The notes below the pieces were generated by a model that saw only the letters and a program-made list of their open reading frames with translations, was not told the origin of the DNA and searched no databases. Positions 11,331 through 20,078 of a DNA stretch of 64,000 nt are shown one piece after another (position 1 is the stretch's first letter; every line of letters begins with the position of its first letter). The DNA lies in assembly GCA_963576475.1 (NCBI GenBank), contig OY754982.1:22804336-22868335 (forward strand). The letters run 5' to 3'. This DNA comes from Molanna angustata. Taxonomy: Eukaryota > Arthropoda > Insecta > Trichoptera > Molannidae. A program made the translations under genes and the position numbers.

Positions 11331-11516
11331 AGGGGGGGCAAGTCTGGTTCGACCGGCGAAATCAAAACCCTAGTGATTACCCATATCAAGGATATAATTA
11401 TCGCATGGAGTTCTATGACATCTTAAGATATTATAGAACTCCATATGATTATTATATCCATGATATGGGTAATCGTGAGGGTTTTGATTTCGCCGATTGA
11501 ACCAGACTTGCCCCCT
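11331..11516. mobile_element. Fold-back MITE, 'aggggggcaagtctggtt' family
   Basis: The left arm (from 11331: G-run, caagtctggttcgaccggcg, aaatcaaaaccct) is inverted at the right end (agggttttgatttcgcc, gaaccagacttgccccct, to 11516). The inner arms pair further around a centre near 11425. A one-ended relative stands at 54712-54746, so this is a dispersed family. Confidence 0.88.
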
Positions 11517-12370
11517 AGGTTAGTAGTTTAATTTTGTAGGATTTGAATATATGGCCTTGTTCTCTGGTGACGCTTTTTTATTTTCATCTTCCTTTGGAAT
11601 GAGATAACTGAAAGGTGCAGAAGGGATATCATTAGATAAATACAGTTTCTTAAGATTGAGACAACGTTGCATCATTACTTAGTTATTTCATAGTTTTGCT
11701 GAGTGTGCTTGAAAACGAGAGATATTAATGACGAATGGTTAGCGTGTTACGTTCAGCAGTTATTTTATCCAGAAATTTTTGGCCTAACTCAATACATTTG
11801 TTACTTTATAAAGCGGACCGATTAAAATCGTAATTTACATTTTAAAATCTAGTATCTGGATGCCACGAAATGAGAATTTTTAAAAAATTCTAAAAAGTAC
11901 TTGTGTACAAGGTAAGGTACAGGTGGAATAAATTATCGTCGAGAAACACGCAATAGTGTCGCCGCATACAAGTACATTCATAATGGATAGCTGCGGGTTT
12001 GATATGTCGTGACGTCACGACATATTTAATCATTTATATTATCCAGCATGCTCGATAGGCGCACGATGAATTTATTCATATCATTTGGGGTTTAATCATG
12101 GAACAACATCGGTGCTTCCTCCAAATAATTTATAATATGATTATTTTAGACACTTGAAATATACAAAAGTTGTCTTTTTATTTGAAATGTAATGATTTAT
12201 TTCCATTACATTTACAAATTATAATAACAATACAAAAATTAATATATGAAAAAAACTTATGCACAATTGTGTTCCTGTTTGGAAATTTACCGCCTCGCTA
12301 GACGAGTCTTTTCTGAGGTAGTGCTTTATTTTTTATTTGGTTTTAGGTTACTAGTTAATAAGTTACATAA
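11517..12370. other. Non-coding stretch holding a 24-bp perfect palindrome
   Basis: No gene recognised. At 12002-12025 there is a perfect palindrome centred on TGACGTCA. Confidence 0.5.
12002..12025. promoter_or_regulatory. 24-bp perfect palindrome with a CRE-type core
   Basis: atatgtcgtgac is followed directly by its exact reverse complement. The centre TGACGTCA is the consensus site of CREB/ATF bZIP dimers. No adjacent gene or promoter is recognised, so a regulatory role is only a possibility; it could also be a transposon remnant. Confidence 0.35.
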
Positions 12371-12432
12371 ATTTTTTAACAGATTTTTAATTATCTCAAT
12401 AGAGACGAAGTTGGAATATTTATTGTAGGAGA
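12371..12432. repeat. 62-bp repeat, copy 1
   Basis: This segment (attttttaacag ... aatatttattgtaggaga) recurs without a visible mismatch at 50688-50749 in the opposite orientation. The element is unknown; the identity implies a recent dispersal. Confidence 0.85.
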
Positions 12433-12701
12433 ACCGGGAAATCAAGGCACCTACAGGGCTTACGACCTGTCATCGGCTGGTTTACGTGATCACTTTATGC
12501 GCTTGCGCAACGTTCACCAATTATGCTTTTTTAATGAGATCCCTATCAATTCAATTTTGAAATTTCTATACATTGTAATACTGAAATTCTTTTCGCTTGA
12601 AAATAAGGAATTTTTACTACAGCCATCTATGGGTGAAATTATGAACAACAATCTTATTATTTTTTATTTATTTTGTTGTAACGCCATCTATTGAGAGAAT
12701 T

Positions 12702-12703
<2 letters not shown>

Positions 12704-12754
<51 letters not shown>
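12704..12754. repeat. Poly-T tract, ~51 bases
   Basis: Uninterrupted T run. It could be the tail of a minus-strand retroposon, but I recognise no body to the right of it. Confidence 0.95.
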
Positions 12755-12757
<3 letters not shown>

Positions 12758-12885
12758 TAAAAATTAACAGAAATAGTTGAAAAATAAAACAGAAAAATAA
12801 ACAGTGATATCTCAGTTATTTGAAGCCATTATTTCGATTACCATAAAAATACAATGGTTGTGTTCTTTAATCGGTAATTTGAAAT

Positions 12886-13149
12886 CAGGGCCGGATAAAT
12901 CATAGAACAATCAGGAACAAGAAGTCATAAAAAGGGCGCTTAAAATTCTAAAATGTTAATCATGTAAATCAAAAATTCGCCGGTATGGCGCTCGGTTCTC
13001 TTTGCGTACCCGGATAGAGGCTCGGCATGATGGAGTGTATGTAAAAAATCCCGCTTAGTCATTTTAGACCCGATGTAATTTAAAAAAAATGAGGGAGGGC
13101 GGATTCAAATACATTGCTACGGGCAAAAAAACACGTTTATCTGGCCCTG
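12886..13149. mobile_element. hAT-like MITE with 8-bp target duplication
   Basis: Ends cagggccggataaa and tttatctggccctg are inverted. hAT transposons typically begin CAGGG/CAGGGC. The flanking octamers tttgaaat (12878-12885) and ttttaaat (13150-13157) agree at seven of eight positions, as expected of an aged 8-bp hAT duplication. The 264-bp interior has no frame. Confidence 0.75.
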
Positions 13150-14218
13150 TTTTAAATATTTATTGAATTACAAAGCCATCCGAGTATACGAGGTTCTCGC
13201 GGTCTTCAAAATACTATGCACCATAGAGTGAAGAATTGCTAAGCACTTATTTTTTTAGTGGAGAATGAACGCCTGGTAAAGAAAGTATACAAAGCTGAAA
13301 ACAGTGGAATTCTTACTTTACTTTTTGTATGGCTTCGACTTTTCTTACGCCTTTGACTGCATCATCGATTTTTGTCCTTTTATATTCTAGGTTCCCGTTT
13401 GGCCAGCCACTTAACAGCCTTCGTCGCCCTATGGATGTCTAACTAGTCTTCTTCATACCTCCGTACGGGGCACTCTGTTAGATACTGGGTGGTTTGCCTG
13501 ATGGATGTATTAGCCATCCGAGAAAGAGTTATAATCATATGAGATTTTTAAAGATATCAAGTCAAAATAATAGGAGAGCATGTATGACGTAACGCATGAA
13601 TGTAAATGAGGCAAAACATATATGTCAGGATAGAAGAGAGAATTCCGTTCTCGCATTATGAATGCATCTATGTTAGTTGATTTTTTACATATTCTATTTC
13701 GCCGCCTGCAAAAATCTCGTCAGATGGTATTATCTTCAAAGTAACTCCACTTTGTCACATACCTGTTAATAAACGTTACTCCATTTTGACATCCAGAAGA
13801 ATCGAGAGTAGTGGATAAGCAAAACCATACCGCATTATAAGATTAAGTCAAGTAATCCAGGGTTTTTTGTAAAAATTGTAAGATAAAGACTATATATAAT
13901 AGTATAATAGTATAAGACTATTAGAATAACCATTCACATTTGTTTTTAATTAAGTTTAAAGTAGATATTTTTACTTACACGTATTTAATACATAAACAAG
14001 TTTATTTCTTTAACCATTTTTTTTATTTTTACCACTGTTATTTACAAATTAGAAAATTGTCTATCTTTATAACACATATGAAATATTTTATGCACATTAA
14101 TTTTTCGTATAGTTATTTAGGAGCCAATAAATAAAACAAAAACTTCTATCTGGCACATGTTTCGATGATTCGGCATTCTTTGGTTATCTCGTGAACTGTG
14201 CACAAATTTGTGTTTCCT
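13150..14218. other. Region downstream of the MADF-BESS gene
   Basis: No coding family seen. It lies 3' of the minus-strand gene ending at 14219, so its right part should include that gene's 3' UTR; minus-strand AATAAA-type words (plus-strand tttatt) occur near 14000-14030. Confidence 0.45.
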
Positions 14219-15440
14219 TCAGGGGCTGGGTACAACAACTTCATCTTGACTATTCGAAACTGAAACTTGTCCCATGAATATCCTCAACCTATGTTCTGTT
14301 ATCATCTGCTGTATCTTCAACTGCAACTGCACAGCTTCTATCAATGGTATGGCTTTCAACTGCGCCGCAACACCTTTACCGAAAATGTCGAATTCAGATT
14401 CTTGCACTTCTATCACCTGTCTCGGTGTCATTTCTTCGCGGTTCGGTGAAAATATTCCATTTTCGTTGTTGCTATATCTTCTACTGGTTGAAGGTCTAGA
14501 TTCGATTACCCTATCGGTTTCTTCATAGATCATCGGATTACAAGCCGCACCAAAGTCTTCTACCATATCTCCGTCCCTGTACGGGTTTAGAGTATCCATG
14601 TTCCAGGAAGGCATGAAACTTTCACCGTCATCTTTAATGTCCAAACTTTCTTGTTTAACATCTTCTAATGTTGGTTCGATAAATGTGTCATTCGCTTCAG
14701 TAGAGTTGGTTTTTCTCAACTGTAAAACAAAATATTTCATTCAACGTGTAAATGCTTATTGATTACAATTGTAGTTTATGAAAAAACTTAAATAATGTTT
14801 TCGGACATAATAACATGCAATTCAAGGAATTAATTAAAATTTTAATAATAGGATCAAACTTCTTATTATATTATTTAAGTAAATTAATGTGTTTAAATTA
14901 TAGACTATGACATTTGGATAAGATTTATTTATATTCTTACGAATACCTTTTACACCTCACCGATTAGCTAAAAGACAGTTGACTGTTTACATAATTCCAA
15001 GAAACGTTGATTACTTAGCGATAGAAAAAGAGAGATTTTACAACAGAAAATTTTATGGAATAATAAAATGTTTTTAAACTGACCTTCAGATAATTTTGCA
15101 TCGGAGACTGTCGGACTATATGTTTCCATAGAAAACCATCGATGAGTTTGAACCAGCTCAGCTGTGGAACGTATCCTTCCTTTCTTATCCCCTTCATCTT
15201 GGAGTCGCAAATCTTCTTCAGTTCTTGCAGATAGTGTGATCTGACATTCTTTATCTTTATTTGGCAGTCGGCAACTTGGAAATCGTCTCTGTTCATTTCA
15301 GCTACTATATCGTTGATTGCTTTTCGTCTCTCTACTTTGTTGTTATATGTTGGGATATCTGTCTTCCACAGACACGGGTGTGCTTTGTACAGTTTAACAA
15401 ATTTTATTGTTTCTTCGTTGGAGAGTTTTGGCAAAGGCAT
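14219..15440 (-). CDS. MADF-BESS protein (Adf-1-like DNA-binding protein), two coding exons
   Basis: Exon 1 runs 15440 down to 15084 (119 codons) and exon 2 from 14719 to 14219 (166 codons plus stop). Both sit in phase 0 around a 364-bp GT-AG intron: donor ctgaag|gtcagt, acceptor gttttacag|ttgag. The spliced protein has 285 residues. Residues ~10-108 are a MADF (Myb/SANT-like) domain: FVKLYKAHPCLW, a RSHYLQELKK helix and the late Trp pair LSWFKLIDGFLW. Residues ~229-267 form a BESS motif (FDIFGKGVAAQL ... LKIQQMITEHRLRIF), which mediates protein-protein contacts. The linker is acidic. Insects carry many such sequence-specific transcription regulators; the target here is unknown. No disabling change is seen, so it is probably a live nuclear gene. 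Confidence 0.88.
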
Positions 15441-15487
15441 CTTGGCAAATTTGTCCTTGATCCCTTCACATTTGTTTTTTTTTATAT
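15441..15487 (-). other. Probable 5' UTR part of the MADF-BESS gene
   Basis: On the minus strand a good acceptor (aattctgtttcag, AG at 15489-15488) lies 47 bases before the start codon, so the first coding exon probably begins at 15487. Between them lies an upstream ATG followed at once by TGA, a minimal uORF that could dampen translation. The upstream exon and promoter were not found. Confidence 0.5.
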
Positions 15488-15526
15488 CTGAAACAGAATT
15501 AAAAGTATGAAATTTCGAGTAGGTAC

Positions 15527-15750
15527 ATAACCGCCGTGCAGTGGCGCCCGTGGCACGTGGAATAGTGGGTCGTTTGACTTCTGTGCGGGCATCCTGGATT
15601 TCCTAGCAAATAATATAGCCATCGCGCTGGATTAGTATCAGGTGGACGCGAGTTCGAAATCCACCCTGCCTCAACTGATTTCGTTCACCCATAATTATTG
15701 GATAATAATGGTTGGAAAAATGGTATGTAAGAAATCCGGTAGATGTCTCT
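15527..15750 (+). mobile_element. tRNA-headed SINE relics (two heads)
   Basis: The first part (ccgtggcacgtgg ... gacttctgtgcgggcatcctgg) aligns with the SINE head at 58848-58915 but is degenerate. It is followed by a second tRNA-like head with B box gagttcgaaatccaccc (near 15650) and a tail (ctgatttcgttcaccc). Non-coding, Pol III-derived retroposons. Confidence 0.6.
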
Positions 15751-16347
15751 TGAATTTATGACTATTAAAATACGTATTGTTTATTGAAATATAATTTATT
15801 GGTGTGCCACTTATGTATTATTGTTAAATTGAAATTTTCCAATGGAAAGATGAATGTACTTTATGAAGTGAAAAATGTCTTGCAACTATTTAAATTTTTA
15901 TATCTATATATTAATAAAACGTGACGCGAAAACTTTTGACCCCTCTTTAAAAACTGTGCGCAAGGAGGGTTTAGAGATTTGGCTTAACGGGGTATTTCAA
16001 CCATCGCTATAATTGAGTAGCGATAAAATCGTAAAATAGTCGAGAGATCAACCAAATTTACCAATTTCCTTAGGAAGTTTTTTTAGAAAACTTTTGGTTT
16101 CTTCCACCAGGTGTTACTTTGGAATAAAATTATATTTTTATTGCTTCAATATTTGAACGCGTTATTAGAGCTATTTAATTTAATTTATTATTTATGTATT
16201 TTATACATAATGTGTTTCATATTTACTATATGTATACAAAACTAAAAAATACTCGGCTGAATGCTAAAAAATAGTTTTAGCGCTATCTGTCGGATAATGT
16301 GAAAAGTTTTTTATTGGATAATGTATAAAAACGAATTGCAAAAATAT
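15751..16347. other. Non-coding flank left of the Gypsy element
   Basis: AT-rich, no gene. Ends with ATAT at 16344-16347, the left half of the target duplication. Confidence 0.55.
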
Positions 16348-16562
16348 TGTTATGAAATTAAGTACTATTTCTATTTAAATTGAAAATTTAAATAGAAATA
16401 TTTTGAAAATAAGAACCCAAGAAAAATGAAAACAAAAGATTTGAGTAGTGAGTTGAAAAAACTAGACAAACCTTGTAAAAATATAAATTGTAGAAATATA
16501 AATTGTAAAAATAAATAAGACTTTGAACCATAATAAAACAAATAAATATAAATTTCGGTACA
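16348..16562 (+). repeat. 5' LTR, 215 bp
   Basis: Starts tgttatgaaatta and ends aatttcggtaca (TG...CA). It differs from the 3' LTR by one substitution (acaaataaa versus ataaataaa near 16539). An inverted repeat ctatttaaat/atttaaatag lies near the start. AATAAA words near its end can serve as polyadenylation signals. A TATA box was not located. Confidence 0.95.
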
Positions 16563-16563
16563 T

Positions 16564-16582
16564 TTGGTGTCAGGTGTGGGGT
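16564..16582 (+). other. Primer-binding site, tRNA-Leu-like
   Basis: Right behind the LTR comes tggtgtcaggtgtgggg, complementary to a tRNA 3' end ending in CACCA. TGGTGTCAG...GTGGG is the usual form of PBSs primed by tRNA-Leu in insect Gypsy elements. Assigned from memory, not by matching to this species' tRNAs. Confidence 0.65.
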
Positions 16583-16650
16583 ATAAAAATACCCAAGTAT
16601 TTTTTTTGTGTAAGAAAAAAATAAAATAGTTATTTATAAAGACATTTATT

Positions 16651-17022
16651 ATGGCATCAAAAAAAATAACTCTTTTAGAGTTGAAAGTGGTTGATTTAAA
16701 ACATGAGTTGGAGGAGAGAGACGCTGATACATCAGGAAATAAAAATGCACTTCAACTACGATTGAGAAAAGTGATGCAAGAAGTAGGTGAGGATCCAGAC
16801 ACATACCTTTTTGAAATGCCTTGCTCTAACAACGATCTTTGTCAAGTCTTAAAAGAACATTCCAGAGACATAGAAGAGAAGTTTCAAGAACATTCCAGAG
16901 ATATAAAAGGAGAAATTAAAGAAATCAAAGGAGAAGTAGCGATGCTTCAAAAGCATTCAAATACTATAGAAAAGAAATTCCAGAATTATTCTATGACCTT
17001 TGATGAGAAGATAAATGAATGA
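16651..17022 (+). pseudogene. Gag, N-terminal part: SAP-like motif and coiled coil
   Basis: The frame opens with MASKKITLLELKVVDLKHEL. Residues ~10-42 fit a SAP motif (two helices flanking a TSGNK turn, then a LQLRLRKVM helix); SAP motifs bind AT-rich DNA and chromatin in host proteins. Residues ~68-120 are heptad-like with a duplicated EHSRDI phrase, a probable coiled coil for Gag assembly. The frame stops at a TGA (17020-17022). The next frame (17032) is in the same phase, so this is one gag gene with one internal stop rather than two genes. Whether the TGA is a mutation or read through cannot be told from one copy. Confidence 0.85.
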
Positions 17023-17031
17023 ACTAAACAG

Positions 17032-17850
17032 ATGAAAGTTTTGGAGAATCAAGTGCTTCCTTCAATCACGCCAATGAATTCCGAGCAAAATTCAGCTGTA
17101 GATACAAATTTTAAGTGTGTAGAAGATACAAGAGTACCAACAGTGGAGTGCGTGCGAAATGATATGCCAACCTTTGATGGAAAATGCCCCTGGGAAGAAT
17201 ATTTAACATTGTTCGAGACAGTGGCCATGATAAATGGCTGGTCCATGACAAGAAAGGCCTCAGTGTTGAGTGTATCATTACGAGGTGATGCTTTAAAAGT
17301 TTTGGAGACAATTCCTCTAGCTGAGCGACGAGATTTAAAATTGTTGATTGAGAGACTTGAGATGCGATTTGGACATAAGCACATGGAACAGTTTTACAGG
17401 TCACAACTTAAGAATCGTAATCAGAAATCTAATGAAACTCTCCAGGAATTTGAGGCGGATATAGCGCGTCTAATTAGATATGCATACCCTACGGTTCCTG
17501 ATGATGTGTGTGAAAGCCTTGCAGTAGAAAAGTTCTTGGATGGATTGTGGGCAAATGAGACACAACAAGCTGTAAAACTAGCTAGACCACAAACTTTGAG
17601 TGACGCTCTAACCCAGGCACTCGAATTTGAATCTATAAAAAAATCTTTACGAGGTCATGCTCAAGCCCGCGTTGTTGAGGCCGTTGAAGAGAATCAAAAA
17701 CTCATCGAATGCATTGTCGAAAAGGTGATGAAGGCATTGCAAGGAAGAAAAAGACAGTTTCGCTGCTGGGGTTGTGGACGAGCTGGACATCTACGTAATC
17801 GGTGTCCAAATGAAGCAACAACGCAACAGCAACAGCCACAGGAAAACTAA
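17032..17850 (+). CDS. Gag, main part: capsid region and CCHC zinc knuckle
   Basis: Same phase as the N-terminal gag frame. Residues ~45-205 are a Gypsy-type capsid: [72 protein letters not shown] knuckle follows at 245-258 (C-x2-C-x4-H-x4-C, core [14 protein letters not shown]), which binds the element's RNA. The tail is Gln-rich. The stop is TAA at 17848-17850, preceded by ggaaaac, where slipping back by one base would lead into pol. The product would form the cytoplasmic virus-like particle. Confidence 0.92.
   Translation: MKVLENQVLPSITPMNSEQNSAVDTNFKCVEDTRVPTVECVRNDMPTFDGKCPWEEYLTLFETVAMINGWSMTRKASVLSVSLRGDALKVLETIPLAERRDLKLLIERLEMRFGHKHMEQFYRSQLKNRNQKSNETLQEFEADIARLIRYAYPTVPDDVCESLAVEKFLDGLWANETQQAVKLARPQTLSDALTQALEFESIKKSLRGHAQARVVEAVEENQKLIECIVEKVMKALQGRKRQFRCWGCGRAGHLRNRCPNEATTQQQQPQEN
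17841..17850 (+). promoter_or_regulatory. Candidate -1 gag-pol frameshift site
   Basis: Pol is open in the -1 frame relative to gag from before this point to 19028, and no ATG starts it. ggaaaactaa at the end of gag offers an AAC-to-AAA slip one codon before the stop. It is not a canonical XXXYYYZ heptamer, and the true site may lie elsewhere in the overlap. Confidence 0.4.
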
Positions 17851-17852
17851 AA

Positions 17853-19031
17853 AGGGTTGATGGGAAGGGGCAACTGTTGACCTACATTACCAATGCCTCA
17901 AAGAGATCTGCAGTTGTTGCATCATTCAGTGGTCGAGATACCAGTATGTTTATAAATGGCAAAGTAAATGGAAAGAATTTGAAACTTTTGCTGGATACTG
18001 GAGCAACGATGACAATCATGAGACCAGATTTGCTTTATAACAAAAAGTGTATTACACCAACTAAATGGACATTACGAACAGCTACTGGGGAGTCGGCATC
18101 TATATGTGGTGAGACATATGCCAACTTTCAAATTGGTAGTTCTATCTTCGATCATCAGGTGCTAGTGGCGAATATAGAGGAGGAAGTTATTCTCGGAATG
18201 GACATAATGGCGAAATATGGATTCCAGTTGGATCTAAAGAGGCGATCTTTGAAAATTGGAGATGAAGATGTTCTCGTGCAAGAGCGTGAGGAATTTTCTA
18301 CACGTGTTCTTGCAGCGGATGTTGTAACTATTCCAAAACAAAGTGAGATGTTAGTACGAGTCAATTTAGACTGTGTTATCCCGAATGGACATGTTTTGGT
18401 TGTGGAGTCCAACGCCAACAATGAAGCAGGAAAAGGAATATTAATTGCAAGAGCACTGATTCAAAACCAAAAGGAAATTTTAGTCAGATTAATGAACATA
18501 AATGAATATCCAGTAACTGTCAAAAAAGGAGCTTATTTAAGTGTGTGTTCATCAGTTTCATCAGTAACACAAAATGCCTGCATCGCACAAGTTTCTTCAG
18601 AGGATGTACCAAAACATCTTGAAGACTTTGTAAAAGATGCTTGTAAGGAACTTACCAAAGAACAAAGCAAACAAATTAGATACCTCATTGCTCATTATCA
18701 AGATGTTTTTGAGAATGCGAGTCTTTCTAAAGGAAGAACCAATGTTGTTCAACATCAAATAGATACGGGTGACGCAAGGCCTATCCGCCAATTACCTAGA
18801 AGGCTACCATTAGCAAAGCGGGCGGAAGCAGATCAAATTATTCAAGACATGGAAAGGGATAGCGTTATTGAACCATCAAGCAGCCCATGGTGTTCACCAG
18901 TAGTGTTAGTTAAAAAAAAAGATGGCTCAACTCGGTTCTGTGTGGACTTTCGCTTATTGAATAATGTAACTAAGAAGGATAGTTATCCACTGCCTCGAAT
19001 CGATGACACCCTAGATACATTGGCTGGTTGA
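17853..19031 (+). pseudogene. Pol, part 1: protease and start of RT, ended by an in-frame TGA
   Basis: The frame contains a retropepsin with the active-site triplet in [12 protein letters not shown] (Asp at 40 counting from the TTG at 17877), followed by VILGMDIM, the usual second protease motif. After a linker, RT begins: [63 protein letters not shown] at 19029-19031 interrupts it just before the STLDLKSGYWQ strand. The phase is unchanged across the stop. The gene is expressed as a Gag-Pol fusion in this superfamily and is cut by this protease. Confidence 0.92.
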
Positions 19032-19355
19032 AAGATCTTCTCAACTTTGGATCTAAAGAGTGGTTATTGGCAGGTTGGATTGGAACCCAAGGATAGAGAA
19101 AAAACGGCGTTTTCTGTAGGAAGTGGATTGTGGCAATTCAAAGTGATGCCATTTGGACTTTGCAATGCACCGGCTACGTTTGAACGACTAATGGAAAGTG
19201 TGCTAAGAGGATTATCGTGGGAGACCTGTTTGGTATACTTAGATGACATCATCGTACTTGGGAAGCGTTTTGAAGAACATTTAGGAAATTTGGAACAGGT
19301 ATTTTCACGATTGAGGTCGGCCAACCTTAAACTCAATTGCAAGAATATGACTATG
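19032..19355 (+). pseudogene. Pol, part 2: RT palm, truncated by deletion
   Basis: Continues RT in the same phase: STLDLKSGYWQV, TAFSVGSGLWQFKVMPFGLCNAPATFERLM and the catalytic YLDD box (19236-19247; LVYLDDIIVLG). After ANLKLNCKN the frame leaves known RT sequence. Here the RT thumb, the connection and nearly all of RNase H are missing, and the sequence jumps to the RNase H C-terminus in another phase. The lost piece is probably near 1 kb by comparison with usual Gypsy pol length. The RT palm is complete but the enzyme would be defective. Confidence 0.9.
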
Positions 19356-20078
19356 ATTCTGAACATCGAGCCGGACTTCATCATAGAAATGCCGATGCAC
19401 TGTCAAGGCGACCATGTCCAGAGGATTGCCAGCACTGTAATAAGGCTGAGGAAAAGTTTTTTATAGCTTGTAGAACCACGGTCGTTGACAATTTTTGGCA
19501 AGATGATGAAATACGAGCAGACCAATTGGAAGACCCAGATCTCAAGTTTGTAATGCAGTGGAAGGAAAATGATCAAAGACCTTTATGGGAAGAAATAGCT
19601 TCACTATCTCCAAATATTAAGTCATACTGGGCTCAGTGGCAATCCATTGTCGTGGAAAATGGGTTGTTAAAGCGTGTATTGGAGAATGAAGATGGAACAC
19701 AGCAGAGACAACAACTATTGATTCCAAGGAAGAGAATTCCTGAAGTTCTTAAACTGCTTCACAATGATGTGTCTGGGGGACACTTGGGAGTTAAAAAAAC
19801 CACAGAAAAAATTCGTCAACGTTTTTATTGGGTCAATTACAATGGAGATGTAAAAGATTGGTGTAGAAGATGTGTAACTTGTGCCACTTCAAACGGACCT
19901 CAGAAACGAAGGCGTGCGCCAATGAGGCAGTATAATGTTGGTAGCCCATTTGAAAGGATAGCCATTGACATAGCGGGGCCGTTTCCCACAACGGAAAGAG
20001 GGAATAAATATATTCTGGTAGCAATGGACTATTTTAGTAAATGGACAGAAGCCTATGCACTACCGAATCAGAAGCTAC
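19340..20078 (+). pseudogene. Pol, part 3: RNase H end and integrase N-terminal half
   Basis: Opens with QEYDYDSEHRAGLHHRNADALSRRPC, the very end of Gypsy RNase H. The integrase zinc finger follows (LHNDVSGGHLG, then WCRRCVTC; H142, H149, C176, C179 counting from 19337), then the core start SPFERIAIDIAGPFP with the first catalytic Asp (D211), and DYFSKWTEAYALPNQ. At about 20070 one base appears to be missing: the codon series changes phase and continues in the 20041-21435 frame. Integrase would insert the cDNA into chromatin, but this copy cannot make it as one chain. Confidence 0.9.

Noticed and set aside
17049..17404. Minus-strand frames within gag
   Set aside because: Shadows of the gag coding strand; no family features.
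17877..17879. TTG at 17877 as pol start
   Set aside because: The frame is already open upstream and overlaps gag; Gag-Pol fusion by frameshifting is the usual mode.
20041..20067. ATG at 20041 as the true start of a separate integrase-macro gene
   Set aside because: The first nine codons do not match integrase, while the other phase does up to ~20070; it is a frameshifted continuation of pol.
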